From the NCBI GenBank assembly GCA_963790075.1, contig CAWBNG010000004.1, forward strand, positions 1 to 64,000: a DNA stretch of 64,000 nt, in the 5' to 3' direction. Positions 23,655-34,024 of the stretch are shown here, in pieces. The translations under genes and the position numbers were made by a program. Numbering within the stretch: the first letter of the stretch is position 1; every line of letters starts with the position of its first letter. The stretch comes from CAYOUV01 sp963790075. Lineage in GTDB: Bacteria; Chloroflexota; Anaerolineae; Anaerolineales; Villigracilaceae. The notes beneath the pieces were generated by a model that saw only the letters and a program-made list of their open reading frames with translations, was not told the DNA's origin and made no database searches.

Positions 23655-24230
23655 CTAGCGCTGATTCTCGACTCGCCAGTAATCCCCGCCTCCGCCCTCG
23701 CGCTGCATCAAGCCGTAACCGACCAGTTCGCGGCGCAGGCTGGCGGTGTCCGCGTGGAAGCGGGCCAGGATTTGATTGACTTGTTTCTCGCTGTAGTGCT
23801 GGCCCGGCTTGAAGGACTTGACCACGTAGCGCAGGACAGCCTCCAGCTTTTTGCGCTGGGCAGGCAGAGTTTTCAGGCTGCCGTCGGTCCGGGAGTAGTC
23901 ATTCACGACTTTGCGGTCGTAGGCGTCCAGGTCGACATCCTCGGCAACGCTGGTCAGGTCGTCGCGTGAAAACAGCAGGCGGGTCTTGAGCAGGGCGGCT
24001 TCCTCCAACTGATAGACGCTGTAATAGCCCTCTGCCCGGGCGCTGACCAGGCCGACCTCCGCCAGTTTCGATAAATGATGCGAGACGGTCGGCGGCTTGA
24101 GTTCCAGCAGGGCAGCCAGTTCTTCCACGCTGTAAGGCCGTTGGGCCAGCAGGCCGACGATTTTTAAGCGATTCGCGTCGGCCAGCGCTTTGAAGAAGGC
24201 CACCAACTCGGTGTTGGGGGTGCCGGTCAT
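23655..24230 (-). CDS. ArsR-type HTH regulator with C-terminal DUF2087 (paralogue 2)
   Basis: A 191-residue predicted transcription factor. Residues 1-85 form an ArsR-like winged helix (ADANRLKIVGLLAQRPYSVEELAALL, PTVSHHLSKLAEVGLV). Residues 110-191 form DUF2087 (KTLPAQRKKLEAVLRYVVKSFKPGQHYSEKQVNQILARFHAD). No metal-binding cysteines are present, so the signal is not an ArsR-type metal. It overlaps its paralogue upstream by four bases, and both are probably controlled from the palindrome at 24827-24858. Confidence 0.85.
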   Translation of the reverse strand: MTGTPNTELVAFFKALADANRLKIVGLLAQRPYSVEELAALLELKPPTVSHHLSKLAEVGLVSARAEGYYSVYQLEEAALLKTRLLFSRDDLTSVAEDVDLDAYDRKVVNDYSRTDGSLKTLPAQRKKLEAVLRYVVKSFKPGQHYSEKQVNQILARFHADTASLRRELVGYGLMQREGGGGDYWRVENQR

Positions 24231-24814
24231 CGGGGGCCTTCATCGGCAGCTGGTTTTTCCGGTCGCCAGTAGCGCGAGCCGTCGCGCTCGCGCGCCAATA
24301 AGCCGGCATCGACCAGATCGCGGCGCAGCCCCGAAACGTCCAGGTGGAAGCGGCGGATGAGGGTGTTGACCTCCTTCTCGGTGTAATTCTGGCCGGGTGC
24401 GAAGGCGGTGATCAGGTAATCCAGGATCACTTTCAGTTTGGCCGGTTGCTGCGGGATCTGGCGGATCGTGCCGTCCGGGTTGAGGTAGGTTGCCAGCACC
24501 TTGCGCGCCTTTTGGTCCAGGTCTGGCGCCGGGATGTAGCCTTCGCGCCGGTCCAATAACTGGCTGCGGGCCAGCTTTCCCATGCCAGGCGTATCCAGTT
24601 CGTAAACGCCGTCCTGCTCATGCAGGATACCGACCTGGGAAAGAAAGGCCAGGTGGTTAAAGGTGTCTCGAAAGGGGAGACTGAGCTGCTCGGCTACCTG
24701 TTTGGCAGGCGTCGGGGCCTGGGCCAATACGCCAATGATGCGCAAGCGGTCGGAATCGGAGATCGCCTTGACGAAATCGACCATCTCCTGCGAGGGTTGG
24801 TTCTCTGCATCCAT
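24227..24814 (-). CDS. ArsR-type HTH regulator with C-terminal DUF2087 (paralogue 1)
   Basis: A 195-residue paralogue of the gene downstream. The winged-helix part (SDSDRLRIIGVLAQAPTPAKQVAEQL, HLAFLSQVGIL) and DUF2087 part (QIPQQPAKLKVILDYLITAFAPGQNYTEKEVNTLIRRFHLD) are in the same order, but the recognition helix differs (PFRDTFNHL against KPPTVSHHL). The two proteins may form hetero-oligomers or recognise different sites. A 32-bp perfect palindrome begins 13 bases upstream of the start codon. Confidence 0.85.
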   Translation of the reverse strand: MDAENQPSQEMVDFVKAISDSDRLRIIGVLAQAPTPAKQVAEQLSLPFRDTFNHLAFLSQVGILHEQDGVYELDTPGMGKLARSQLLDRREGYIPAPDLDQKARKVLATYLNPDGTIRQIPQQPAKLKVILDYLITAFAPGQNYTEKEVNTLIRRFHLDVSGLRRDLVDAGLLARERDGSRYWRPEKPAADEGPR

Positions 24815-24826
24815 TTTTATATATCC

Positions 24827-24858
24827 TAATCTAATTCGATATTTATCGAATTAGATTA
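24827..24858 (-). promoter_or_regulatory. 32-bp palindromic operator of the DUF2087 regulator pair
   Basis: Perfect dyad: arms of 15 bases (TAATCTAATTCGATA and complement) around TT. It is markedly AT-rich in GC-rich surroundings and sits directly upstream of the regulator genes. It is the probable autorepression site. Confidence 0.8.
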
Positions 24859-24989
24859 TATGCACATCCCCTGGCATGTCAAGGGTAATTTAGGGATAAC
24901 CTCCCTCAGACAGGGCTCGGAGTAAGACGAGCGCGTTAGAGTATAATTGTGCCCGCCAAGCCTGTCTCTCATTCCAAAGGAGGTGCTCA

Positions 24990-25907
24990 GTGGAGCTTCC
25001 CATTCATGCATATTTCGAGGGAAAGATCGTCCCTTATTCTGAGGCGAAGGTCGGTGTGGCGACACACGCTTTCAATTATGGTACCGGTGTATTTGGCGGT
25101 ATCCGCGGTTACTGGAACGAAGAGAAGCAAAAGCTCTTCGTTTTTCGTCCTTTTGACCACTATCGGCGCTTGCTGCACTCAGCCCACATGATGTGCATGG
25201 AGATCGGACACGATGAGCAGAGCCTGATCCAGGTGACCCTGGACCTGCTGCGGGCTGACGCTTACCAGCGCGATATCTATGTTCGCCCCCTGATTTATAA
25301 AGCCACTGAAGGAATCGGGGTGCGGCTGCACGACCTGCGCGATGCGATCACCATTTTTGCCCTGCCGTTCGACAAATATGTCAAGAACGATACCAGCGCC
25401 CACGTGACGATTTCATCCTGGAGGCGGATCGACGATAACATGATCCCGGCGCGCGGGAAGGTCAGCGGGGCGTATGCCAACTCGGCCCTGATCAAAACGG
25501 ACGCTGCCCGCGCCGGTTTTGACGAAGCCCTGGTTCTCGACCAGGTCGGGCATGTCTCTGAAGGCAGCGCCATGAATATCTTCATGGTTCGCGATGGGGT
25601 CTTGATCACCCCGCCGGTGACCGACAACATCCTGGAGGGCATCACGCGCCGTTCGGTCATCGAACTGGCAAAAAATGAACTGGGTCTGACGGTCGTGGAG
25701 CGTTCGATCGATCGTACAGAGGTGTTCATTTGTGATGAGCTCTTTATGACCGGCACAGCGGCGCAGATCACGGTTGCGACCAGGGTGGATTACCGCACGA
25801 TTGGCACTGGCGAGATGGGGCCGATCTCCAGCCAGATGCGCGAGCTGTTCGCGGATATCTTGCACGGTAAGAATCCAAAATACGCTCACTGGAATGTGGC
25901 AGTGTAG
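24990..25907 (+). CDS. ilvE: Branched-chain amino acid aminotransferase
   Basis: A 305-residue class IV PLP aminotransferase catalysing the last step of Val, Leu and Ile synthesis. YGTGVFGGIRGY near the start, RPLIYKATEGIGVR, the PLP lysine in ARGKVSGAYANS, EALVLDQVGHVSEGSAMNIF and DELFMTGTAAQI are family motifs. The start is GTG 24990 with AAAGGAGG nine bases before. A -10 TATAAT lies at 24942-24947. It has its own terminator and is divergent from the regulator pair, which may also control it through the shared intergenic region. Confidence 0.95.
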   Translation: MELPIHAYFEGKIVPYSEAKVGVATHAFNYGTGVFGGIRGYWNEEKQKLFVFRPFDHYRRLLHSAHMMCMEIGHDEQSLIQVTLDLLRADAYQRDIYVRPLIYKATEGIGVRLHDLRDAITIFALPFDKYVKNDTSAHVTISSWRRIDDNMIPARGKVSGAYANSALIKTDAARAGFDEALVLDQVGHVSEGSAMNIFMVRDGVLITPPVTDNILEGITRRSVIELAKNELGLTVVERSIDRTEVFICDELFMTGTAAQITVATRVDYRTIGTGEMGPISSQMRELFADILHGKNPKYAHWNVAV

Positions 25908-25918
25908 GTTAAGTCGAA

Positions 25919-25950
25919 CAGAGCGCGGCAGAAGCCGCGCTCTGGTTTTA
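25919..25950 (+). terminator. ilvE terminator
   Basis: 11-bp stem CAGAGCGCGGC/GCCGCGCTCTG with loop AGAA, then GTTTTA. It can serve the convergent gene as well. Confidence 0.8.
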
Positions 25951-25967
25951 GTTGGCTGTTATAGTCG

Positions 25968-26715
25968 CTATTTGACTTTCTTGAAACGGATCAGGCTCAG
26001 ATTCTTGTCACACGCAGTGTAGGTGTTGAAGTAGATCTTGTCCGAAAGTGGCAGCCCGCTCTGGTCGAGCACCTGGATCCATAGGGTGTTTTTAGAACTC
26101 GATTGGCACCGTCCCTAGCTGGAATTCAAAACCAGCCGGCCCGTATTGGGGAGAGGTCCCGCTGACGGTCAGGAAATCTTCGTTTTGATCCCCCAGCTTC
26201 CCGCTCAAATGAACCGTAATGGCATTAATCGGGCTGTTGTCCTTGTCCAGCACCTGTCCGCCTACGCCCAGCCAGCTACAACCCGCTTCGGGATGAATGA
26301 TCGTGCTGTCGATCGGGGTCACCGAGGCCGTGAACGGAAAACTCGGTTTGGGAGTCTTGGAGGGAACGGCCGTATTGGTTGGGGTGTAAAGCGAGGCGGG
26401 TGCCTCGGTCCAGTACGGCGTCCAGGTAGGGGCCTGGGTGCGTGAGGCGGTTGGTGCGAATGTAGGTGTGGCGGTCCAGGTTGGCTCAAGTTGGATGGGG
26501 GTGATCGTGGCTGTTGCCAGACCTTTTACCATTACCCCGGCAGGTGGCGCCAGTGGGTTGATCGGACTGTTGGGATTGACAAAGATCAGCAAGAAATAAC
26601 CAGCCATGCACAGCGTAACCACCAGAACGCCGATAGTTAAGATGTCCCAAAAGGATATGCCGCGCCGAGGAGTATCGGCGTCATAGGGCTGATCGGTGAA
26701 GTCGTAATTGTCCAT
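25968..26715 (-). pseudogene. Membrane-anchored exported protein, frameshifted near the C-terminus
   Basis: A protein of about 248 residues if repaired; not a named family. One membrane helix (ILTIGVLVVTLCMAGYFLLIF) follows a 25-residue cytosolic start. Then a Pro/Thr-rich linker (about 75-125), and an exported domain with GCSWLGVGGQVLD and ITVHLSGKLGD. The first frame stops at VPIEF. If one base of the TT at about 26095-26097 is dropped, reading continues as PIESKNTLWIQVLDQSG and ends LSLIRFKKVK at 25968. AGGAGAGG precedes the ATG. It lies 14 bases from the peptidyl-prolyl isomerase gene, probably in one operon. Confidence 0.65.
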
Positions 26716-26729
26716 TTATCCTCTCCTAC

Positions 26730-27617
26730 CTACGGCTGTATGACGATCTTGCTGTTCTGCCGTTGTTGTTGCAACCAATCTGTCAGCGCTTTCTCCTGCA
26801 TGGCCAAATAAGCGTCAGGTGTGAGCGGATGTTGCGGATCGCGTTCCAGCACTTTGATGATGTCGAAGCCTACCTCGGTGCTGATGATATCGCTGTACTG
26901 GCCAGGCTGTAGGGCAAAAGCCGCGTCCTCTATTTTTATGTCCAGCAGGTAGCCGCGGGGGAACCAGCCCAATTCGCCGCGCGTAGCCGGGTCGTTGCGG
27001 GCTGCCAATTGGTCGAAATCGGTGCCGGCTTTCAACTGGTCGAGCACTTGTTGTGCTGTGTCTTGATTATAGAGCAGAATTTGCTGAACGTGTACTTGAT
27101 CGGCAGTACCGGGAACGCCGTTAATGATTTTATCGCGCATCCAAGCAGCTTCAATCGAGCGGCGTAAGGCGATCTTGAAGCTCTCGTCCGTATAGCCGTG
27201 AGAGGCGATCCAGGTATTGAGCGCTTCCCCTCCCCCGGCTTTTTGCGCCAGCGTACTCAGGCGGGAGGCGAGGCTGGCGTCATCGACCTGGAAGCCGGCC
27301 TGGCGCGCTTGCTGTGCGAGCAGTACCTGATCGATCAAGTCGTCCAGTACGCGGGTCTTGGCATCCTCGGGTGAGGCGGTTTTGCCCAGAGCGGACTGCG
27401 AGGCCAGGTAGCGTTCAACTTCCGCGTTCAAGTCGGCGACGGGGATTTCCTCGCCGTTAACAGTCGCCGCCGCCGGTTCCGGTGTGGCGGTCGGGGGTGC
27501 AATGGTGGGAGTCGGCGATTCGGGCGTCGGGCTGGCGGTGGGGGAGGCCAATCCGCAGGCGGTCAGGCTCAAGGTTGCGAGCAGGATGATTGGAATAAGC
27601 AGTTTACGGGAAAGCAT
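26730..27617 (-). CDS. SurA/PrsA-type peptidyl-prolyl isomerase lipoprotein
   Basis: A 295-residue lipoprotein from ATG 27617 (a longer frame to 27701 is less likely). The signal peptide LLIPIILLATLSLTAC ends in a lipobox cysteine. A PT-rich linker follows, then an N-terminal SurA-like helical domain (VNGEEIPVADLNAEVERYL, VLDDLIDQVLLAQQA). The parvulin rotamase domain is at about 170-265 (VHVQQILL, AGTDFDQLAARND, GELGWFPRG, FALQPGQYSDII, GFDIIKVLE). It folds exported proteins at the membrane surface. It probably shares a transcript with the gene downstream. Confidence 0.9.
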   Translation of the reverse strand: MLSRKLLIPIILLATLSLTACGLASPTASPTPESPTPTIAPPTATPEPAAATVNGEEIPVADLNAEVERYLASQSALGKTASPEDAKTRVLDDLIDQVLLAQQARQAGFQVDDASLASRLSTLAQKAGGGEALNTWIASHGYTDESFKIALRRSIEAAWMRDKIINGVPGTADQVHVQQILLYNQDTAQQVLDQLKAGTDFDQLAARNDPATRGELGWFPRGYLLDIKIEDAAFALQPGQYSDIISTEVGFDIIKVLERDPQHPLTPDAYLAMQEKALTDWLQQQRQNSKIVIQP

Positions 27618-27738
27618 TCTTCCGATTATACCAATGAAAAAAGTCGAAATTCGGGTCGAGAGTAAATCAAGTCGATTGCTCGATTTCCCCGCCGGAAGCA
27701 AAACTGCCCCGGAAACCCGGGGCAGTTTGATTTGATTT

Positions 27739-29370
<1,632 letters not shown>

Positions 29371-29399
29371 ACTAGCAATTCCTCCAGTTTGTAAATTAA

Positions 29400-29696
29400 T
29401 TAGCCTTCGACAATAGCGAGCAGGTCGCTTTCGCGCAGGATGAGTAATTTCTTGCTGTCCTGCTTGAATTCCGTCCCGGAGTATTTGGCGAAGAGCACCT
29501 TATCACCGACTTTGACGTCCATGGGGACGCGATCGCCTTTTTCGTTGCGGTCACCAGGACCGGCGGCCAGGACGACGCCCTGTTGGGGTTTTTCCTTAGC
29601 GGTTTCGGGCAGAACGATGCCGCCAGCAGTGATGTCTTCCTGCTCGACGGGTTCGACGACAATACGATTGCCGAGGGGTTTGAGGGATAGAGCCAT
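29400..29696 (-). CDS. groES: Co-chaperonin GroES
   Basis: A 98-residue co-chaperonin. The family start LKPLGNRIVVEP, the mobile loop region EDITAGGIVLPETAKEKPQQG and the end SDLLAIVEG are present. Start at ATG 29696 after AGGAGG; a longer in-frame extension upstream would run into the CIRCE element. Regulated by HrcA/CIRCE. Confidence 0.97.
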   Translation of the reverse strand: MALSLKPLGNRIVVEPVEQEDITAGGIVLPETAKEKPQQGVVLAAGPGDRNEKGDRVPMDVKVGDKVLFAKYSGTEFKQDSKKLLILRESDLLAIVEG

Positions 29697-29731
29697 TTGC
29701 GCCTCCTGAATAAAAGTGTTGACACATGAAT

Positions 29732-29758
29732 TTAGCACTCAACACGGTCGAGTGCTAA
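29732..29758 (-). promoter_or_regulatory. CIRCE element (HrcA operator) of groESL
   Basis: TTAGCACTC-N9-GAGTGCTAA, the exact consensus. It lies between the promoter and groES. Confidence 0.97.
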
Positions 29759-29767
29759 TTTATACTT

Positions 29768-29796
29768 ATCATACTTGTCTTTGAGGTGCAAGTCAA
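29768..29796 (-). promoter_or_regulatory. groESL promoter
   Basis: On the minus strand TTGACT (29791-29796) and TATGAT (29768-29773) with a 17-base spacer. The CIRCE element begins just downstream of the start site. Confidence 0.85.
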
Positions 29797-29858
29797 GGGG
29801 GCTTTCGCGATATTAACAAAACTCTGAGAATCGGCCCCATCTCCCCCTTTGGACAGGC

Positions 29859-31232
29859 TTACGGCGTATTAGAGGAGGCCAGCGACTGACAGATTTCCTC
29901 GCCCGCCTGGACGATGCTCATGATCGTCGTGTCCCCGCCAAAGGCGGTTTTTACCTCACCCAGCACTTGAACTGCATCCGGACAATAATTCCGGTCGGGG
30001 CGGCTCAAGGCTGCCAGCACTGAACCGTAGGTGTAGTAATACACGACGGTGTTCGGGGAGAGGGGCAATCCCGAGACCGCGACACCCGGATCATCTGCGG
30101 TGCATTGTTCCAACCCGCGGCCCAGGCAGGACTCGTCTGCGGTGCAGCCGCGCACTGCACATTTCAGGGTTGGAATCGAACCTTCGTAATTGCGAGATTT
30201 GAAGTAGATCACGCCAAGTTGTCCATAAATGTCGGCGTTGGCCGGGCTGAAGGACAGTGCTTTTTGTACATTACGCGCAGCGATGAAAAATTCGCCCATC
30301 TGCGAATAGGTCTTGGCAATCGAAAGATATGGAATTGGGTCCTGGATTTGCAACTGTTCGTTGATGCGGGCAGCCTTGGCAAAGTAAACGAGTGCCTGGT
30401 TGTAGAGTTCCGTTTGAGACTCGGGGTTGGTGGCTTTGAATCCCAGGGTGCGGTAATTGGCGCCAGCCCGCAGGTACAGGAAAGTCAGGTTGGGTGCGAT
30501 GGTGATCGCCGTATCGTACTCTTGAATGGCCTGGTTGTACTGCCCTAACGTTTCAAGCACATAGGCATTGACTCGGTGCACATCCATCAGAGAGGGGTCG
30601 CGCGCCAGTGCTTGCTGGATGTATTGTTCGGCTTCGGACCATTTTTGCTGGTCAACCAATATCTCGGCATAGAAGGCCAACGCCAGCGTATTGGTGGAAT
30701 CCTGTTGCAGTGCCTGGAGGGCTTCCTGCGAAGCCTCGGCCAGGTAGGATTGGACTTGTTTGTCGTCCACCAGGGTTGGATTGGCGTTCCAGTCCAGCAC
30801 AAATGCACGGATGGCATGGACGGTGCTGTCGTCAGGGTTGATTTTGACAGCCTGGTTGATCGAATCGAGCGCATCTTGCAGGCGTTGTCTCTGCTCTGCA
30901 TCGGTGGTCAATAACGCGGATGAGTAGGTTTGGATACGAGCCAGCTTGGCCCACACTTCGGCGTTGTTGGGGTCCACGGTAACGGCCTGACGGTAAGCCG
31001 TGATGGCCGCATCCAGTTTGCCAGCGGTGAACTGCGCGTCGCCCTCCAGGGCATAAGAGTCAGCTGTGCGCGTCGGCGTCGGCGTCGGCAGGAAAAGCGG
31101 TTGGACGTCGCCTTGATTCACCTGGCGGATCAGCCAGACCCCGATCAAGATCAAAACAATCCACAGGAACAGGCGGTACAGGTTGTTTTGGGGGTGGTGA
31201 TAAAAGAGGTTACGCCGCTTGATCGTTTTCAT
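29859..31232 (-). CDS. Membrane-anchored TPR protein (paralogue 2)
   Basis: A 457-residue protein with a short cytosolic basic start, one membrane helix (LFLWIVLILIGVWLI, about 21-35), a PTPTPTR linker and at least five TPR units in the exported part (for example AGKLDAAITAYRQAVTVDPNN, GQYNQAIQEYDTAITIAP, ARNVQKALSFSPANADIYGQLGVIYF). Cysteines in CAVRGCTADESC and EQCTADD may form disulfides. It is a scaffold of unknown partners. Its ATG overlaps the stop of the paralogous gene upstream by four bases. Confidence 0.8.
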   Translation of the reverse strand: MKTIKRRNLFYHHPQNNLYRLFLWIVLILIGVWLIRQVNQGDVQPLFLPTPTPTRTADSYALEGDAQFTAGKLDAAITAYRQAVTVDPNNAEVWAKLARIQTYSSALLTTDAEQRQRLQDALDSINQAVKINPDDSTVHAIRAFVLDWNANPTLVDDKQVQSYLAEASQEALQALQQDSTNTLALAFYAEILVDQQKWSEAEQYIQQALARDPSLMDVHRVNAYVLETLGQYNQAIQEYDTAITIAPNLTFLYLRAGANYRTLGFKATNPESQTELYNQALVYFAKAARINEQLQIQDPIPYLSIAKTYSQMGEFFIAARNVQKALSFSPANADIYGQLGVIYFKSRNYEGSIPTLKCAVRGCTADESCLGRGLEQCTADDPGVAVSGLPLSPNTVVYYYTYGSVLAALSRPDRNYCPDAVQVLGEVKTAFGGDTTIMSIVQAGEEICQSLASSNTP

Positions 31233-32521
31233 GGGCTTGCGGTTGGTGTGCCCGTTGACTCTGGCGTGCTCGTAGCTTCAGGGGCCAGGGTAGCCGTGGG
31301 AGTGACATTGATGTTCGCCTGGCACAGGCGAATGGCTTCATTGGCGTTGAATACGGAGACTTCATCGCCGGGCAGTTTGGCCAGGATGGACTGAGACACC
31401 GGGAGCGCTTCGCCGCAGTGAAACGTGCGTGCCAGCACCAGGGCATAGGTATAGAAATATTCTGCGATGCGCGCATCGTTGCTCAGCGTCAGGGGCGTGA
31501 CCTGTTGTCCGTCAGCGGTCAGGCCGCCAACCGTGGCCAATTTAAGTTCGGCTGCAGCTTCGGGCCACTGGAAATTGCGATATAGCCACACACCCAGGTT
31601 GCCATGCAGAGCCGGGTCGCCGGGATTGTCCTTGACGGCTTGTTCTGCATACTGGGCAGCTTTGGCGTATTCACCGATGCGGCCGTAAGTGCGGGAGATC
31701 AGGTATTCCGGGGTCGGGTCGGTGGGATTGAGCGTGTTCGCGCGCGTGAATTCTTCCACTGCCTTATCGTTGACTTGCAGGACGTAATAGTTGCGTCCCA
31801 GCGCCAAATGCAGGTCAGCGATGTTATTGTTGATCGCCAGGGCAGCCTGGTATTCGCGGATGGCGTCCTCATAGTTGCCGGTTACTTCCAATATGTAACC
31901 ACGAGCGCGATGGGTTTCCAGGGTGTTTGGAGCCAGGCTCTGGGCGGTCTTCAACTCTTCAATGGCCTGATTGACGGCATCAAAAGGTCCGGTGCCGCCG
32001 ATATAAGAATCAGCCAGAATTTCAGCATAATAGGCGTGAGCTGCGGCGTTGTTGGGGTCGAGTTCCAATGCGCGCTTGATGGCTGTCTCGGCAGCCAGGT
32101 AATCCCCTTGAAAATCCAACGCCCAGGCGCGGACGGCAAAGGCTGTGGAGTTGTTCGGGTTGAGAAGTAAAGCATCCTCGGCGCTGGTCTGGGCCTCTTT
32201 GTATTGTCCGTTAAAAACTTGCACCCGGGCCAGAGCGACGAAGTAAGACGGATCGTTGGGTTTGATCTGGATGGCTTGTTTGTAAGCATCGATCGATTGG
32301 TTCAGCTTACCCTGGGCGAAAAGCGCTTCGGCCTCGCTGATAAATGACTCCGGCTCGCGCGTGGCAGTTGGCGTGGGGACGAACGGATTGGGGTTGGCCG
32401 GGATCACAAAGCGGTCAACATAGGCGCCTGTCAGAATCAACATGGCCAGCAAGATCAACCAGAACCAGTTGATGCGCCGGCGTTTGCGGGTCATGCTCCA
32501 CTTGTTGCCTCGTAAGTACAT
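31229..32521 (-). CDS. Membrane-anchored TPR protein (paralogue 1)
   Basis: A 430-residue paralogue of the next gene. The same plan: basic start, a membrane helix (FWLILLAMLILTGAYV), a PTPTATR linker, then TPR units (GKLNQSIDAYKQAIQIKPNDPSYFVALARV, YKEAQTSAEDALLLNP, GNYEDAIREYQAALAINN, GEYAKAAQYAEQAVKDNPGD). It ends in a PT-rich tail. ATG 32521 or the internal ATG at 32494 may be the start; neither has a clear ribosome site. The pair arose by tandem duplication. Confidence 0.8.
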   Translation of the reverse strand: MYLRGNKWSMTRKRRRINWFWLILLAMLILTGAYVDRFVIPANPNPFVPTPTATREPESFISEAEALFAQGKLNQSIDAYKQAIQIKPNDPSYFVALARVQVFNGQYKEAQTSAEDALLLNPNNSTAFAVRAWALDFQGDYLAAETAIKRALELDPNNAAAHAYYAEILADSYIGGTGPFDAVNQAIEELKTAQSLAPNTLETHRARGYILEVTGNYEDAIREYQAALAINNNIADLHLALGRNYYVLQVNDKAVEEFTRANTLNPTDPTPEYLISRTYGRIGEYAKAAQYAEQAVKDNPGDPALHGNLGVWLYRNFQWPEAAAELKLATVGGLTADGQQVTPLTLSNDARIAEYFYTYALVLARTFHCGEALPVSQSILAKLPGDEVSVFNANEAIRLCQANINVTPTATLAPEATSTPESTGTPTASP

Positions 32522-32726
32522 AAATTCATCTTATCATTGCTAAATCGGCAACGTCAAGGTGGACAAGTTAATCCCCGATGAGAATATTTGCTGAAGCAGC
32601 CATTTTCCCCCTGGATGAAAACCAGAACCATCCGTTTGAGCTGGCGCGGACGGTTCTGGTTCGGGTGTCGCGTGGCTGCGCAGGTCTGAGGGGCAGGCCA
32701 GCGGTCTTTGTAACTATGCAGCCGGT

Positions 32727-33236
32727 TTAGAGCCCCCAGTAGCGCGCGGTTGCCATGCAGATTAGGGCCAGGATCAGTGCAAATGTGCTGATGGGAGCCA
32801 CTACTTTTAGCTGCTTTTGCGCCGCCTGGATTTTCCCCAATTGTTCCGGGTTGGGCGGCCCCTGGATCTGGGCGGCCATATTTCCCAGGATGCCGACGTT
32901 CTTGCCGACGAGGAGGCCGAAAGCCAGGCCGATAAATCCCAACAAACCGCCGATGCCAAAGCCCCAACCGGGACCGGCGCTGGTCCATTTGGAGGTAAAG
33001 CCGTTCGAGTCGATCCAGTACAACCACGAACCAGCCAGAACGGTCAGGATGGCTGAGACGGTGATGGCGCCGGTGATGCGTGCCCGGGTTACCAGGTGGG
33101 CCATGAATTTTTGGCCTGCATCAGAAATGGCAGCCACGGTGGGGGTGACGAAGAAACCGAGGAAAACCGAACTGCCGACCCAGAAGACGCCGCTGAGGAT
33201 GTGGACCAAACGCAGGGTCAAAACCAATATTTTCAT
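32727..33236 (-). CDS. Four-helix integral membrane protein (DUF2269-like)
   Basis: A 169-residue membrane protein with four predicted helices: LRLVHILSGVFWVGSSVFLGFFV, ITVSAILTVLAGSWLYW, FGIGGLLGFIGLAFGLLVG and ISTFALILALICMATA. The first helix with H and W (RLVHILSGVFWVG) resembles DUF2269/CopD-like proteins that may bind haem or copper. AAGGAG precedes the ATG. It is divergent from a TetR regulator, which probably controls it. The gap 32522-32726 contains only a GC-rich inverted segment. Confidence 0.65.
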   Translation of the reverse strand: MKILVLTLRLVHILSGVFWVGSSVFLGFFVTPTVAAISDAGQKFMAHLVTRARITGAITVSAILTVLAGSWLYWIDSNGFTSKWTSAGPGWGFGIGGLLGFIGLAFGLLVGKNVGILGNMAAQIQGPPNPEQLGKIQAAQKQLKVVAPISTFALILALICMATARYWGL

Positions 33237-33246
33237 CTTGTCTCCT

Positions 33247-33305
33247 TGACATATTAATAAAACTTATGATATATTGAATACAGTAATGATATAATTAATA
33301 TTCAA
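33247..33305. promoter_or_regulatory. Divergent TetR control region
   Basis: Very AT-rich spacer. TTGACA (33247-33252) and TATATT (33270-33275), 17 bases apart, form a plus-strand promoter. TTGAATA (33274-33280) and TATTCAA (33299-33305) form an inverted repeat around an AT-rich centre and could be the TetR operator. Confidence 0.5.
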
Positions 33306-33320
33306 AAGAGTCAAGAGGCA

Positions 33321-33968
33321 ATGCCGAGGAAAACGCCCCCGAAACGCAAATATGACTCCTCGCGCCGCAAAGAACAGGCGCGCCAGACTCGCTTGCAGAT
33401 TGCCGAGGCGGCCCGCAAGCTGTTCTCGGAGCGTGGGTATGCCGGGGCGACGATCGAAGCGATTGCCCAGGAAGCCGGTGTGGCGCCGGAGACCATTTAT
33501 GCGACTTTCAAAAACAAGCACCGGGTGCTGGGATTCCTGCTGGACATTTCACTGGGCGGGGACGATCAACCCATACGCCTGCTCGACCGCCAAAAACCTC
33601 AAGCCATCCTGGAACAAAGCGATCAGCGCCAGCAGCTGGACGGCTTTTCGCAGGATATGGCCGACATCCTGGGGCGCGCCGCGCCTGTCTTCGAGATCAT
33701 GCGCCTGGCAGCTAAAACCGAACCTGAGATCGCCCGGCGGGTCAAGCGCCTGCTCAAGGAACGTTTGGAGAACCTGACCGAATTCGTCTCGCACCTGGCC
33801 GGGAATGGACCTTTACGGGACGGGCTGGACCTGTCCCGGGCGGGCGAGATCGTCTGGACCATCACCAGTCCTGAAGTGTTCCTGCTGCTGACGCGGGACC
33901 GAGACTGGTCGAAGGAGGTTTATGCGGCCTGGCTGTATGACACGCTGACCAGGCTGCTGCTGCCCTGA
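33321..33968 (+). CDS. TetR/AcrR-family regulator
   Basis: A 215-residue repressor-like protein. After a basic lead (RKTPPKRKYDSSRRK) comes the TetR helix-turn-helix: RLQIAEAARKLFSERGYAGATIEAIAQEAGVAPETIYATFKNK. The C-terminal ligand domain is helical and diverse. It likely represses the divergent membrane protein gene and itself. Ligand unknown. Confidence 0.9.
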   Translation: MPRKTPPKRKYDSSRRKEQARQTRLQIAEAARKLFSERGYAGATIEAIAQEAGVAPETIYATFKNKHRVLGFLLDISLGGDDQPIRLLDRQKPQAILEQSDQRQQLDGFSQDMADILGRAAPVFEIMRLAAKTEPEIARRVKRLLKERLENLTEFVSHLAGNGPLRDGLDLSRAGEIVWTITSPEVFLLLTRDRDWSKEVYAAWLYDTLTRLLLP

Positions 33969-34024
33969 ACCCGAATTGATAATTCCCCCGAAGGCACAAC
34001 CAATCTTAAATGTATGGAGAAAAT

